In this document: positions 1 to 8,240 of the stretch, piece by piece
Position numbering within the stretch: position 1 is the stretch's first letter
Layout: the number at the start of each line of letters is the position of its first letter
Assembly (NCBI GenBank): GCA_012034575.1
Contig: JAAUPF010000031.1
Span: forward strand, 1 to 49,110
From: Richelia sp. CSU_2_1
GTDB taxonomy: Bacteria; Cyanobacteriota; Cyanobacteriia; Cyanobacteriales; Microcoleaceae
DNA length: 49,110 bases
Reading direction: 5' to 3'
Made by a program: the position numbers and the translations under genes
Notes under the pieces: model-generated
What the model was told of the DNA's origin: nothing
Seen by the model: only the letters and a program-made list of their open reading frames with translations
The model's database searches: none

Positions 1-3000
1 GAGTTGGCGCGGGAGTTGGCGTTTCTGCGGGTGTTGGCGCGGGTGTTGGCGCGGGAGTTGGCGTTGGCGCTGCAACATTAACGTTAAAAGTCCCTAAACT
101 GGTAGCAGCATTTAAATTGCCAAGTCCATCTTTAACCTCACTTCCTTGCAAGTTAACAGTGTAAATTCCATTATCAGTATTATCCCAACTTCCGCCTGGG
201 GGAACAAACGAATAAGTTGCTGTCCGAGGCGTACCATTACTATTAGTACCGACACTGACAAAAGCAGCCGGAATATTACCGCCCGACCAATTTATCAAAA
301 CATCATCACTATCCAAACTTGAAACATCGACAGCATTATTATCGCTGAAAGTGACAGTTAAACTTTGACTGTTTCCCCCGGCTGCCGTCACAGCAGCAAC
401 AGCGTTTAAACTGCCTGTTGGCGGAGTTTTGTCAATGTTGTAAACTTGTCCGGTTAAATTGCCATTGCCAGCATTTGCACCGCCTAATGCTACTCCCAAG
501 CTATTTTTAATGCTGTCATCATCTGTCAAATTCAACCCAATTGTACCGCTGCCCGAACCTGTGTTAACTTGCAGTTGGTAAGTCTTAGCATCAACAGCAG
601 TTAAAGTGCCAATAGTTGCACCTGTTACATTAGTCGGTACTAAAGTAAAGTCAGAAATATCAACGCCTGTAACATCTTCTGAGAACTTAATTTCATAGGT
701 AGCAGTATTCGCAGCAGTGGGAGATGCGGCAAGGCTGTTGATGGATGTAACTGTGGGGAAGGTGGTGTTATATGCAACTGTGTTGTCTGTACTTGTACTG
801 GCAGTATTGTTATTACCTGCTGGATCGGTAACGCTGTTAGCTTTGATGCTGGCTATGACATTTCCATTACCTGTCATGCCGTTGACGGCGACGGTGTAAA
901 CTGGGCCGCTGCCTGTTATTGTTGGTGTTAATGTTCCTGTTGCCGTGCTGCTAGTTAAGTCGATATCGCTGGCATCGAAACCTGTGATTGGTTCGCTAAA
1001 TGTGACGGTAAAGTCGATCGGTCCAGTGGCAGTCGGATCGGCTTGTCCTGTGGCTCGATCGATGGTGACAGTGGGTGCAATAGCATCAATTACGATCGCT
1101 TTATTAGCACCTAATGAGTTAGCAGCGGCGGGAGCGGGTAAGGTTAAGATGGTATCTGTATTGACTGCATTCTTAATAGTTCCGCCGTTTAAAGATAAGG
1201 CAGTTGTGGAAAGATAGTCTAAGTCGAGACTGCGATCGCCCGCTGCTACTGCGTACCGGAATGTCAAGGTATTGGTGCCGCTGCCTGAGAGGTAACTGGC
1301 GGCGGGTGTTGCACCTGCTAAACTCAGTTGCGGCGTACCGGTGACGCTGACGATTTCAGAGAATTGAACGGTGATGTCGATGTTTGTGCCGGTGCCGTAA
1401 GTTCCGTCTGCGGTGGCGGCGCTGACGCTGGTAATGGTGGGGACGGGGTTAACGGTGATGTTGGCGGTTTCGGTACCGCTGCTGAAAACGCTGGATGTTG
1501 TGTTATTGGTTCTGTCTGCGGTGTAGTCGGCGACACCGCCATTGGTACCAACTATTCGATCCCAAGCGGCAAAGGTAACGGCGTTGGTTACAGTGCCGTT
1601 ATAACCGACATTGGGAACAAACCGGATTTTGGTGTTGGCATCGCTGGCTAAGAGTAAGGCGTTGGTGGCAGAAACGGCTGGGGCGTTATTCCAGGTTGTG
1701 CCGTCGGTAGTGTATTGCCAAGTGCCGTTAGCGGTGTCTAAAGCGGTGATGGCGATGCCTTGGGAGGCGGCGGCGTTGGGATCGGTGATTTTTGTGCCGC
1801 CGAGGTTGGCGATGAGGGTGGAGATTAATGTGCCTGTACTGGCACTGTCGTTTTGGTTTTGGGGGTTGAGGGTGGGCGTGCCGGAATTATCGAGGGCGGG
1901 GGAGTCGTTGACGAGGACGGTGACGGTGGTGGGGGTGGAGATAATGCCGTCGGTGGCGGTGTATTGAAAAGTGTCTAGGCCGTTGAAGTTGGCGTTGGGG
2001 GTGTAGAGGATGTTGCGTTTAGAGTCAAGGGCGATCGCTTGAACCTGACTATTCACATTCGGGTTGAAGGTAGCATCGGCAAGACCAGTGGTAGGGTCTA
2101 ATTTGGCGATTCTGTTGCGGGCTTGTCCTCCGATGGTGTTGAAAACGCCTCCCACTATGAGTTTGCCATTGCTGTCAAAAGCGATCGGAATGATAGGACC
2201 ATTCGGGTTCGGGTTGAAAATGGCATCGGCAGCACCAGTTGTGGGGTCTAATTTGGCGATATAGTTGCGGGTTTGTCCGCCGATGGTGGTGAAAAAGCCG
2301 CTTGCATAGGGGTTGCCACTGCTGTCAACAGCAATCTCATAAACAAAATTATTTGCATTCGGGTTGAATGTGGCATCGGCAGTACCAGTGGTGGGGTTTA
2401 ATTTGGCGATGCTGTTGCGGGAAGCTCCGCCGATGGTAGTGAAACCACTGCCCACGAAGAGGTTGTCACTACTGTCTATGGCGATCGTATCAACTCTACT
2501 ATTAGCATTCGGGTCGAAGGTGACATCGGCAGCACCAGTTGTGGGGTTTAATTTGGCGATATAGTTGCGAGGAGTGCCACCGATGGTGGTGAATTGGCCG
2601 GTTATATAGGGGTTGCCACTGCTGTCTAGGACAAGCGCTTCGACATTCCAATCCGCGTTGGGGTTAAAGGTGGCATCAACAGCACCAGTTATCGGGTTTA
2701 ATTTGGCGACTCTGTTGCGGAATTGCCCGCCGATGATGTTGAAATAGCCGGCCACTATCAGGTTGCCACTACTGTCAAAAGCTATCGCTTGGATATTACC
2801 ATTCGCGTTGGCGTTAAAGGTGGCATCAGCAGCGCCTGTTATGGGGTTTAACTTGGCGATATTACTGCGGGTTTGTCCGCCGATGGTGACGAAAGCGCCA
2901 CTTATATAGGGGTTGCCACTGTTGTCTATTAAGATCGCTTGGACATCGGAATTTGCATTCGGGTTGAAGGTGCTATCTAATGTCCCATCACTATTTAATC

Positions 3001-3727
3001 GAGCTATCCTGTTGCGGGGCTGTCCGCTGACGCTGGTGAAATACCCGCCGACATAAATCCAGTCATTAATAATCGCCGTGCCGTTGGTGGGGGCGGTGGT
3101 GATGCTTTGAACTTTCACTCTTCCGCTTCCTGTGTCGTTGGCAAGTACGTCGATGCTAACTGCCGGGGAGTTGACGGGAAGGGCTTTGTTGTCGGGGTTC
3201 GCGGTGGCTAGTATGTGGCTGTAAGCACTGAGGGCGTTGGAGTTAAATGCTACTGCTGTTTCTATTTCCCCCAGTTTTACTTCTAATTCCCAGTCGCCGC
3301 CTAATTGGGCACTGCCGGTAGGATTAGCTGAGGCGGCAATGTTGGCATCAGCGATTTCACTCAATCGCTGAATGAAATTTTTACCTGCTTTTCCTTTTGC
3401 TACTTCGCATCCATAGAGCAAGATATCTGCGTTTTGTGTGAGGGCATTTCCCCACTGTTTTAGTCGATCGCTGAAATTTTCTAGGTTATTCTCATTGAGT
3501 GCGTCAGTACCGAGTTGTAAACTGCCTTCGCTGCCGTGAGAAAGGATATGTACGGCTTTAATATCTTTTTGAGCTGCCAAGGCGTTGGTAATTTGTTCGA
3601 TGCCGCTGTGCTTGTCATCTAAAACAACTATTTTGGCCTTAACATCTGCGCCCTCAATCAGGTTTTGATAATTCTGTACGGAGGCATCAACGAAAATAAT
3701 TTGCTTGTTCGCGGTAGATACGTTCAT
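1..3727 (-). CDS. Giant surface protein (partial): DUF4347, seven delta-60-type repeats, Ig-like domains
   Basis: Reading the minus strand from the ATG at 3727 gives an uninterrupted frame of about 1242 codons that leaves the window, so the C-terminus is missing. Residues 10-170 match DUF4347, with a conserved SHG (His64) and LLYGCE (Cys107) that look like the His/Cys pair of caspase-like clan CD folds; catalysis is unproven. Residues about 225-565 are seven near-identical 50-residue units with the core TTIGGQTRNYIAKLNPTTG, a delta-60-type repeat; seven units would suit a beta-propeller. Then come a cadherin-like segment (TPNANFNGLDTFQYTATDG), several bacterial Ig-like modules with VTVQFSE/VTFSEP signatures, and a Pro-Thr-Ala linker at the window edge. 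No signal peptide is visible at the N-terminus, as is common for DUF4347 proteins, whose export signals tend to be C-terminal. Role in the cell: probably extracellular adhesion or matrix, by family only. Confidence 0.9.
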   Translation of the reverse strand, partial: MNVSTANKQIIFVDASVQNYQNLIEGADVKAKIVVLDDKHSGIEQITNALAAQKDIKAVHILSHGSEGSLQLGTDALNENNLENFSDRLKQWGNALTQNADILLYGCEVAKGKAGKNFIQRLSEIADANIAASANPTGSAQLGGDWELEVKLGEIETAVAFNSNALSAYSHILATANPDNKALPVNSPAVSIDVLANDTGSGRVKVQSITTAPTNGTAIINDWIYVGGYFTSVSGQPRNRIARLNSDGTLDSTFNPNANSDVQAILIDNSGNPYISGAFVTIGGQTRSNIAKLNPITGAADATFNANANGNIQAIAFDSSGNLIVAGYFNIIGGQFRNRVAKLNPITGAVDATFNPNADWNVEALVLDSSGNPYITGQFTTIGGTPRNYIAKLNPTTGAADVTFDPNANSRVDTIAIDSSDNLFVGSGFTTIGGASRNSIAKLNPTTGTADATFNPNANNFVYEIAVDSSGNPYASGFFTTIGGQTRNYIAKLDPTTGAADAIFNPNPNGPIIPIAFDSNGKLIVGGVFNTIGGQARNRIAKLDPTTGLADATFNPNVNSQVQAIALDSKRNILYTPNANFNGLDTFQYTATDGIISTPTTVTVLVNDSPALDNSGTPTLNPQNQNDSASTGTLISTLIANLGGTKITDPNAAASQGIAITALDTANGTWQYTTDGTTWNNAPAVSATNALLLASDANTKIRFVPNVGYNGTVTNAVTFAAWDRIVGTNGGVADYTADRTNNTTSSVFSSGTETANITVNPVPTITSVSAATADGTYGTGTNIDITVQFSEIVSVTGTPQLSLAGATPAASYLSGSGTNTLTFRYAVAAGDRSLDLDYLSTTALSLNGGTIKNAVNTDTILTLPAPAAANSLGANKAIVIDAIAPTVTIDRATGQADPTATGPIDFTVTFSEPITGFDASDIDLTSSTATGTLTPTITGSGPVYTVAVNGMTGNGNVIASIKANSVTDPAGNNNTASTSTDNTVAYNTTFPTVTSINSLAASPTAANTATYEIKFSEDVTGVDISDFTLVPTNVTGATIGTLTAVDAKTYQLQVNTGSGSGTIGLNLTDDDSIKNSLGVALGGANAGNGNLTGQVYNIDKTPPTGSLNAVAAVTAAGGNSQSLTVTFSDNNAVDVSSLDSDDVLINWSGGNIPAAFVSVGTNSNGTPRTATYSFVPPGGSWDNTDNGIYTVNLQGSEVKDGLGNLNAATSLGTFNVNVAAPTPTPAPTPAPTPAETPTPAPT
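2020..3065 (-). repeat. Seven in-frame 150-bp coding repeats
   Basis: The DUF4347 gene carries seven tandem units of about 150 bp (50 codons). Each encodes a turn around GGxFTTIGGQxRNxIAKLNP followed by TGAADATFNPNAN. Units are very similar at DNA level, so copy number could change by recombination without breaking the frame. Confidence 0.85.
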
Positions 3728-4236
3728 TTTTATTAAAAATCTCGATCGCTGGTTTACATCCAACCTTCAACTCCATAAATTTCCCTATAAGAAACTTTAA
3801 GAGTGTTCTTACTCCCCGCAAATCCACTTAAAAACGCATTGGATTTACGCACAGTGTCGATCGGTGGTATTTTTTGAGGAGCAATCCCGCGCCGTGTTTC
3901 TTAAGTCATAACGCAGATTTAAATAGGTTTGCGTTCTCCGCAAATTTACTTAAAAACGTAGACTTTAATAGAGACGGAGTTGTGATTCGTTAACTATATT
4001 AATGATAAGCGATCGCAAATGAATCGTAAATTTTTAACCCCACCCCAGCCCTCCCCTTACTAAGGGGAGGGAGCAAGAAATTCACAAATGATTTGCGCTC
4101 GCTTATAGCGATCGAGCGGGTCAAATCAATGTGGTTGTAAAATTTTTGTCTTATTTCGTGGCCCCATTGACTCTGTTTTATCGCTTTACTCCTGCTTTTT
4201 TGAGCTGCCCGAAGTAACAAAAGAAAAGTTATTGAG
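3728..4236. other. Intergenic region with palindrome and imperfect direct repeats
   Basis: No credible gene. Two imperfect direct repeats lie about 120 bp apart (near 3815 and 3935, core ccgcaaatttacttaaaaacg). At 4049-4071 there is a G/C-rich palindrome, CCCTCCCCTTA, one base, then TAAGGGGAGGG, a type of dispersed repeat common in cyanobacteria. It could also act as a transcription block between the two minus-strand genes, but no T-run follows it. Confidence 0.5.
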
Positions 4237-4362
4237 TCACCAAGCCCGATCGCCCTGTTTTGTCACTTCCACATAGATACGTTCCAAACGCACTGGATAG
4301 CGGGCGATCGAATCTAAAGAAATGCCGTCCAAACAATCAACAATTCTGTCGATTTTCAAAGT
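4237..4362 (-). pseudogene. Relic of an ABC transporter ATPase 3' end
   Basis: The minus strand encodes about 41 residues ending at a stop, including LDSIARYPVRLERIYVEVTK. This matches the last residues of the intact ABC ATPase at 5533-6432 (IDSIARYPVRLEHIYVEVTK). DNA similarity is plain over roughly 4258-4330 versus 5552-5620. An in-frame stop precedes the fragment, so only the tail survives. It lies downstream of the dioxygenase gene. I infer a former duplicate of the ATPase that was mostly deleted. Confidence 0.8.
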
Positions 4363-4387
4363 TTAATTGTATTATTTGCAGCTACTT

Positions 4388-5143
4388 TCAAGCTAACTCA
4401 AGTCCAATATCAAATCTGCCCGCATAGCCGCCATTTTCTGCGGGAGAAAGCTGAAGCATGAGTTGCTGGCCGCCCTGTTTAAAAATGCCGTCTCGGTTGT
4501 TCCTCTGGGTGCGTCGCCCCCTCGCATTATAGGGTTTTTGGGCGTGTACTCGATCGGTCAGCGCATCATCAAAGTAAAGTTGCGAGGTAAATTCATAGCT
4601 TTTTTGAGATGCAGAATTAATGCGGATTTTGAAGTGGATGTGTACCGTTCTGCCGGGATACCAACCGGGATATACTGTCAAAAACTCAGCTATTCCATTG
4701 GCGTTTGTTGTTTGATAGCCGCGCAAAAACTTTTTCCCAAGTGTATTAAAATTGCGGTCGATCGCATCTGAATAAATTCCGCTTGCATCGCAGTGCCAAA
4801 CATCGACGATCGCATTGTTTAATGGAGTACAAGATCGATCGCGAATCTGGGAAACTTGAAACACCAATCGCAACGGTACGCCCTGTTTTATTGTACCGTC
4901 AGAAGGATCGGAACGGATATCCGATCGATTTAGTTTTTCATCAACAAAATACGGCCCTTCTGTTTGTTGCGGTCTGACTGTACACGCAGGCGCTGGCGAA
5001 GCAACAGAGGCGATCGTCGAAGCGGATTGTTTGCGCCAGCATCCCAAAACTGTAACAGCAACTGTTCCGCTAATCAAGCCAAGCACATCCCGACGAGTCA
5101 GATTTGAAACAACAGAAATTATTTTGGGCAGAGGTTTTTTCAT
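4388..5143 (-). CDS. Intradiol ring-cleavage dioxygenase-like Tat lipoprotein
   Basis: The 251-residue product belongs to the protocatechuate 3,4-dioxygenase / intradiol dioxygenase superfamily, which opens catechol-type rings using non-haem Fe(III). The expected iron ligands are visible: Tyr124 (SGIYSD), Tyr162 (PGWYPGR), His168 and His170 (HIHFK). The N-terminus has a twin-arginine motif (TRRDVLGL, Arg17-Arg18), a hydrophobic stretch and a lipobox-like TVLGC at Cys35, so it is probably exported folded and lipid-anchored. Secreted single-gene members of this family are widespread in bacteria, and their true substrates are mostly unknown. No other aromatic-degradation genes are nearby, so a catabolic pathway role is not supported by context. 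It appears to be transcribed alone. Confidence 0.88.
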   Translation of the reverse strand: MKKPLPKIISVVSNLTRRDVLGLISGTVAVTVLGCWRKQSASTIASVASPAPACTVRPQQTEGPYFVDEKLNRSDIRSDPSDGTIKQGVPLRLVFQVSQIRDRSCTPLNNAIVDVWHCDASGIYSDAIDRNFNTLGKKFLRGYQTTNANGIAEFLTVYPGWYPGRTVHIHFKIRINSASQKSYEFTSQLYFDDALTDRVHAQKPYNARGRRTQRNNRDGIFKQGGQQLMLQLSPAENGGYAGRFDIGLELA

Positions 5144-5301
5144 TGCTTTATCGATCTCTTCAATCTCTATCGCTTCCTACAGTCGAGGTTAGGCGTTCTC
5201 AGGAATCGATCGCATAAATTAAGCAGCATTAAGAATCTACTTTTTTATCGTAACACACTAATTAAATACCAGTAAATTATAATTTACAAACATTCCAAAA
5301 T

Positions 5302-5494
5302 CCTGTAGGGGCGGGTTCGCCGATATCTATGAAACTCACAAACAATCTCATAAACCCGCCCCATCCCCAGAATTAATTTACATCAACATCTTACCAATAA
5401 ATTTACGGTACATCTTGATGGTTGGTTGGGCGGGGGCGGGTTTATTATATTATCGATTTTTGCCATGAATTGTAGGCGAACCCGCCCCTACAGG
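5302..5494. repeat. MITE-like nested inverted repeat (193 bp)
   Basis: A 20-bp arm at 5302-5321 (CCTGTAGGGGCGGGTTCGCC) is perfectly complementary to 5475-5494. Inside it a second 13-bp perfect pair, 5350-5362 (ATAAACCCGCCCC) and 5433-5445, is followed inward by a weaker pairing around the centre. The whole segment can fold into one long hairpin. It has no coding capacity. It fills most of the gap between the dioxygenase gene and the ABC ATPase gene. This looks like a non-autonomous palindromic element rather than a simple terminator. Confidence 0.75.
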
Positions 5495-5532
5495 AATTGC
5501 GATCGCGCTAGATTATGAATGTTGAATGCAGA

Positions 5533-6432
5533 TTAAGCTCGTATTTGTTTAGTCACTTCCACATAAATATGTTCCAAGCGCACTGGATAGCGGGCGATCG
5601 AATCAATTGCAATTCCGTCAAACAGTAAAATAATCTCCTTTAATTCCAAACGTTCCGGCAGCCAAAAAGCCAAATCGCTACCGTAGCGGCGGGGAATGAA
5701 ACAGCATTCTTTAGCACGCTCGATCGCCCTTGCTTCTTCCTCTGTTTTGACAACAATAATTTCTTCGGCAGGAATCAGTTTTTGCAGTTCCTCTAAACTG
5801 CCTTCAACTACTATACTTCCCCGATTTAAAATTCCGATTTTTTGACACAAACGCTCCGCTTCATCCAACAAATGAGTTGTCAGTAATATCGTAATTCCTT
5901 CCGACTGCAAGCGCTGAATTAATTCCCAAATTTCGTAGCGCGCTTCAATATCCAAACCCGTTGTCGGTTCGTCTAAAATAACTAATTTAGGCTGGTGTAC
6001 TAAAGCCGCTGCAATGTTCAAACGGCGCTGCATTCCGCCACTTAAAGTTTCTACGGGGCTGTCGGCGCGATCGGTCAAATTGACTGCTCTCAAACAGTGT
6101 CGCACTTGAAAGCGCCGCCGCTTTCTTTCTAACCCGTAAATGCGCGCAAAAAAGTTGAGATTTTCTTCGCAACTCAGGCTTTTGTAAAGTAAATTTTCTT
6201 GAGGCGCTACGCCTATTAACAGTTTTGTAGCTTCGGAAACAGGCTCGCCATTGATGGAAATGTTGCCACTATCGGCTTTTAGCAAATTGCATAAGATATT
6301 GATAGTTGTAGTTTTGCCCGCGCCGTTGGGACCGAGCAAACCGTAAATTTCTCCGGGTTGAATGTTGAGGTTTAAATCTTGAAGTACGGGACGATCGCCG
6401 TAGGATTTATTGAGGTTTTCTATTGCTAGCAA
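5533..6432 (-). CDS. ABC-2 transporter ATP-binding protein (DrrA/CcmA type)
   Basis: This is the ATPase of an ABC-2 exporter. Motifs in order: Walker A GPNGAGKTT, signature LSGGMQRR, Walker B LVILDEPTTGLD and switch histidine TTHLL, then a roughly 90-residue C-terminal tail typical of the daunorubicin-resistance/CcmA group. The frame stays open further upstream, but that part is encoded by a dispersed repeat (the GCAACCGCAGATAAA motif), so I place the start at the TTG at 6432, which has AGGAG at 6443-6447, giving 300 residues beginning LLAIENLNKSYGDRP. The permease partner lies immediately upstream on the same strand (6552-7325). The substrate cannot be read from sequence. A relic of a second copy of its 3' end lies at 4237-4362. 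Confidence 0.92.
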   Translation of the reverse strand: MLAIENLNKSYGDRPVLQDLNLNIQPGEIYGLLGPNGAGKTTTINILCNLLKADSGNISINGEPVSEATKLLIGVAPQENLLYKSLSCEENLNFFARIYGLERKRRRFQVRHCLRAVNLTDRADSPVETLSGGMQRRLNIAAALVHQPKLVILDEPTTGLDIEARYEIWELIQRLQSEGITILLTTHLLDEAERLCQKIGILNRGSIVVEGSLEELQKLIPAEEIIVVKTEEEARAIERAKECCFIPRRYGSDLAFWLPERLELKEIILLFDGIAIDSIARYPVRLEHIYVEVTKQIRA

Positions 6433-6551
6433 TGTTTTAGATCTCCTTTTGCAACCGCAGATAAAGGCGGATGAACGCAGATAAACGCAGATAAATTTTA
6501 TTAATCGATCGACTGTCAACCATCACCTGTCAACTATCAACTGTCAACTAT
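6433..6551. repeat. Repeat-built spacer between permease and ATPase genes
   Basis: Reading with the genes (minus strand), the permease stop is followed at once by ATAGTTGACAG and TTGATAG heptamers (about 6505-6551), then by the dispersed ATCTGCGTTTATCTGCG motif (about 6450-6495), then by the AGGAG that serves the ATPase. The two genes are probably co-transcribed across it. Confidence 0.7.
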
Positions 6552-7325
6552 TTAAAGTCTTCTTTCCGCGCTCAACATCCGCCGATAGGACAGCCACCCG
6601 CAGCCTATCATCACTATAGCAAAAATACACAAAAACCAAAAGTGTTCTTCTATATCAGCAAACTCTTTGCCGCCAGACCACACGCCCATTAGCGCTTCAT
6701 TCATGTGATAAATGGGATTGTACTGGGCAATTTCTAACAGGTTTTTGGGAAATAGCGATGCTGGCAAAAATGCGCCTCCTAAAATCAACAGCGGCACGCC
6801 GAAAGCCGCTACTAGGGAGTTTACATCTTCCGTGCGCCTCGCAAACTGCGTTCCAAGGATAAAGCCGACGCCGACATAGGATATAATACTGAGTAAAATA
6901 ATCGCGCAGCCTAACAAAATAGAACCTTGAAATTGCGCGCCCAAAAAAGAGGCGATCGCGTATACTAAAATTACCTGGCCGATGCCGATGCAACTGTGAG
7001 CGACAAAAATTCCTAAAAAGTAGGAAGTGCCGCTTAGAGGGGAAATAAACAAGCGTTTGAGAGTGTGTTGTTCTCTTTCTGCTACTACAGTCGCAACGCT
7101 GCCGCCCAAACAGCTAAAAAATAAAGCCGCGCCTACTAAACTTCCCGGTGCGGCACTTTCAAAAGCTTTTGCTGTTGTCAGTTGGGCGCGTTCTGCTAAA
7201 ATCAGTGCGTTAATTACTAAGATCGACACTGGAAAAATTGCCCAAAAAATTAAACTCCGGCGACGCCTTCCCAGTTCAATTAAAATTCGCTGCGCTACGG
7301 CTAAGGTTTCGTACCAATATTTCAT
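6552..7325 (-). CDS. ABC-2 type permease
   Basis: The 257-residue protein has about six hydrophobic spans and the ABC-2 membrane layout: a cytoplasmic N-terminus (GRRRRSLIFWAIFPVSILVI), a large first loop, then EREQHTLKRLFISPLSG, the conserved segment before the later spans, and FLPASLFPKNL. It would form the membrane channel for the ATPase encoded just downstream (5533-6432), probably as a homodimer. The gene starts with ATG at 7325 without a clear ribosome-binding site. The substrate is unknown; relatives export drugs, lipids or polysaccharide precursors. Confidence 0.9.
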   Translation of the reverse strand: MKYWYETLAVAQRILIELGRRRRSLIFWAIFPVSILVINALILAERAQLTTAKAFESAAPGSLVGAALFFSCLGGSVATVVAEREQHTLKRLFISPLSGTSYFLGIFVAHSCIGIGQVILVYAIASFLGAQFQGSILLGCAIILLSIISYVGVGFILGTQFARRTEDVNSLVAAFGVPLLILGGAFLPASLFPKNLLEIAQYNPIYHMNEALMGVWSGGKEFADIEEHFWFLCIFAIVMIGCGWLSYRRMLSAERRL

Positions 7326-7534
7326 AAAAAGTTTGTTGGGAGTAAGTTTTTTGGGAGTAAGCTTTTTGGGATTGTTATTGCGGGCGATCGCCAGGTAAAT
7401 TTAATTTACTATGATACTGTTATGAGATAAATTTGTCAAAAAGTCTGTTGACTTTCGCGCTATTATTAAACGATAGATTAATATTTTGACTCCATGCTTT
7501 AAATCGATCGACTCCCAAGGACAATAATGATACG

Positions 7535-8104
7535 ATGATACTCTCAAACCGTTTTTCTGAGGCCCTCACTTATGCCGCCGAGTTGCACGCCACTCAAACC
7601 CGTAAAGGTTCCGGCGTTCCTTACATCGCTCATTTGTTGGGAACTGCCAGTATAGCTTTAGAATACGGGGCAAATGAGGATGAGGCGATCGCAGCTTTGC
7701 TTCACGATGCGATCGAAGATTGCGGCGGCGCTGCGATCGGCGAAACAATTCGCCTGCGTTTTGGCGATACTGTTAGTGCGATTGTAGGCGGCTGTACTGA
7801 CGCCGAAACGACGCCAAAACCGCCTTGGCGGGAGCGAAAAGCAGCTTATATCGAGCGCATTCCTCAAGCTTCCCGCTCAGTCAGATTGGTCTCGGCTGCT
7901 GATAAGCTTTATAATTCCCGAGCGATCCTCAAAGATTACCGTCAATTAGGCGATACTGTTTGGGAACGCTTCACAGGCAAAAAAGATGGTACTCTTTGGT
8001 ATTATCGTTCTTTAGTAGAATCATTCCGCCAAGCTGAATCAATGCCGATCGTTGAAGAATTAGCCCGTACAGTTTTTGAATTAGAACATTTGGTTAACAG
8101 TTGA
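7535..8104 (+). CDS. HD-domain phosphohydrolase, RelA/SpoT hydrolase-like
   Basis: The 189-residue single-domain protein resembles the hydrolase domain of RelA/SpoT and small alarmone hydrolases (Mesh1-like). The metal-binding pattern is visible: His33 (YIAHLLG), His57-Asp58 (LLHDAIED) and Asp123 (AADKLYN). An N-terminal KGSGVPY segment fits the same family, which removes pyrophosphate from (p)ppGpp or related nucleotides. There is no synthetase or TGS/ACT domain, so any alarmone activity would be hydrolysis only; substrate is inferred. The last codons (VNS and the TGA stop) run directly into the heptamer repeat array that follows. The gene is probably monocistronic or co-transcribed with the ABC ATPase gene downstream. 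Confidence 0.85.
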   Translation: MILSNRFSEALTYAAELHATQTRKGSGVPYIAHLLGTASIALEYGANEDEAIAALLHDAIEDCGGAAIGETIRLRFGDTVSAIVGGCTDAETTPKPPWRERKAAYIERIPQASRSVRLVSAADKLYNSRAILKDYRQLGDTVWERFTGKKDGTLWYYRSLVESFRQAESMPIVEELARTVFELEHLVNS

Positions 8105-8236
8105 TAGTTGACAGTTGATAGTTGACAGTTGATAGTTGATAGTTGACAATTCTCTCCTCTTCCTTCTTCCTTCTTCCTTCTTCCCTCTTCCTTCTTCCTT
8201 CTTCCTTCTTCCTTCTTCCTTCTTCCTTCTTCCTTC
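8098..8236 (+). repeat. Modular linker: TTGAYAG array then TTCTTCC array
   Basis: Seven TTGATAG/TTGACAG heptamers (8101-8149) begin inside the stop region of the HD gene. They are followed by about eleven TTCTTCC-type heptamers (8151-8235) ending five bases before the ATG at 8241. The TTGAYAG array has a TGA in each heptamer, and because seven is not divisible by three it stops all three sense frames. Confidence 0.9.
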
Positions 8237-8240
8237 ATAT

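Noticed and set aside
717..2564. Several plus-strand ORFs of 60-118 codons
   Set aside because: They are antisense to the continuous DUF4347 protein frame and have low-complexity Val/Ala/Gly composition from the repeats.
8136..8240. N-terminal extension of the MalK-type ATPase
   Set aside because: It is only translated TTCTTCC repeat (FFLLPSS units). The family N-terminus begins at the ATG at 8241.
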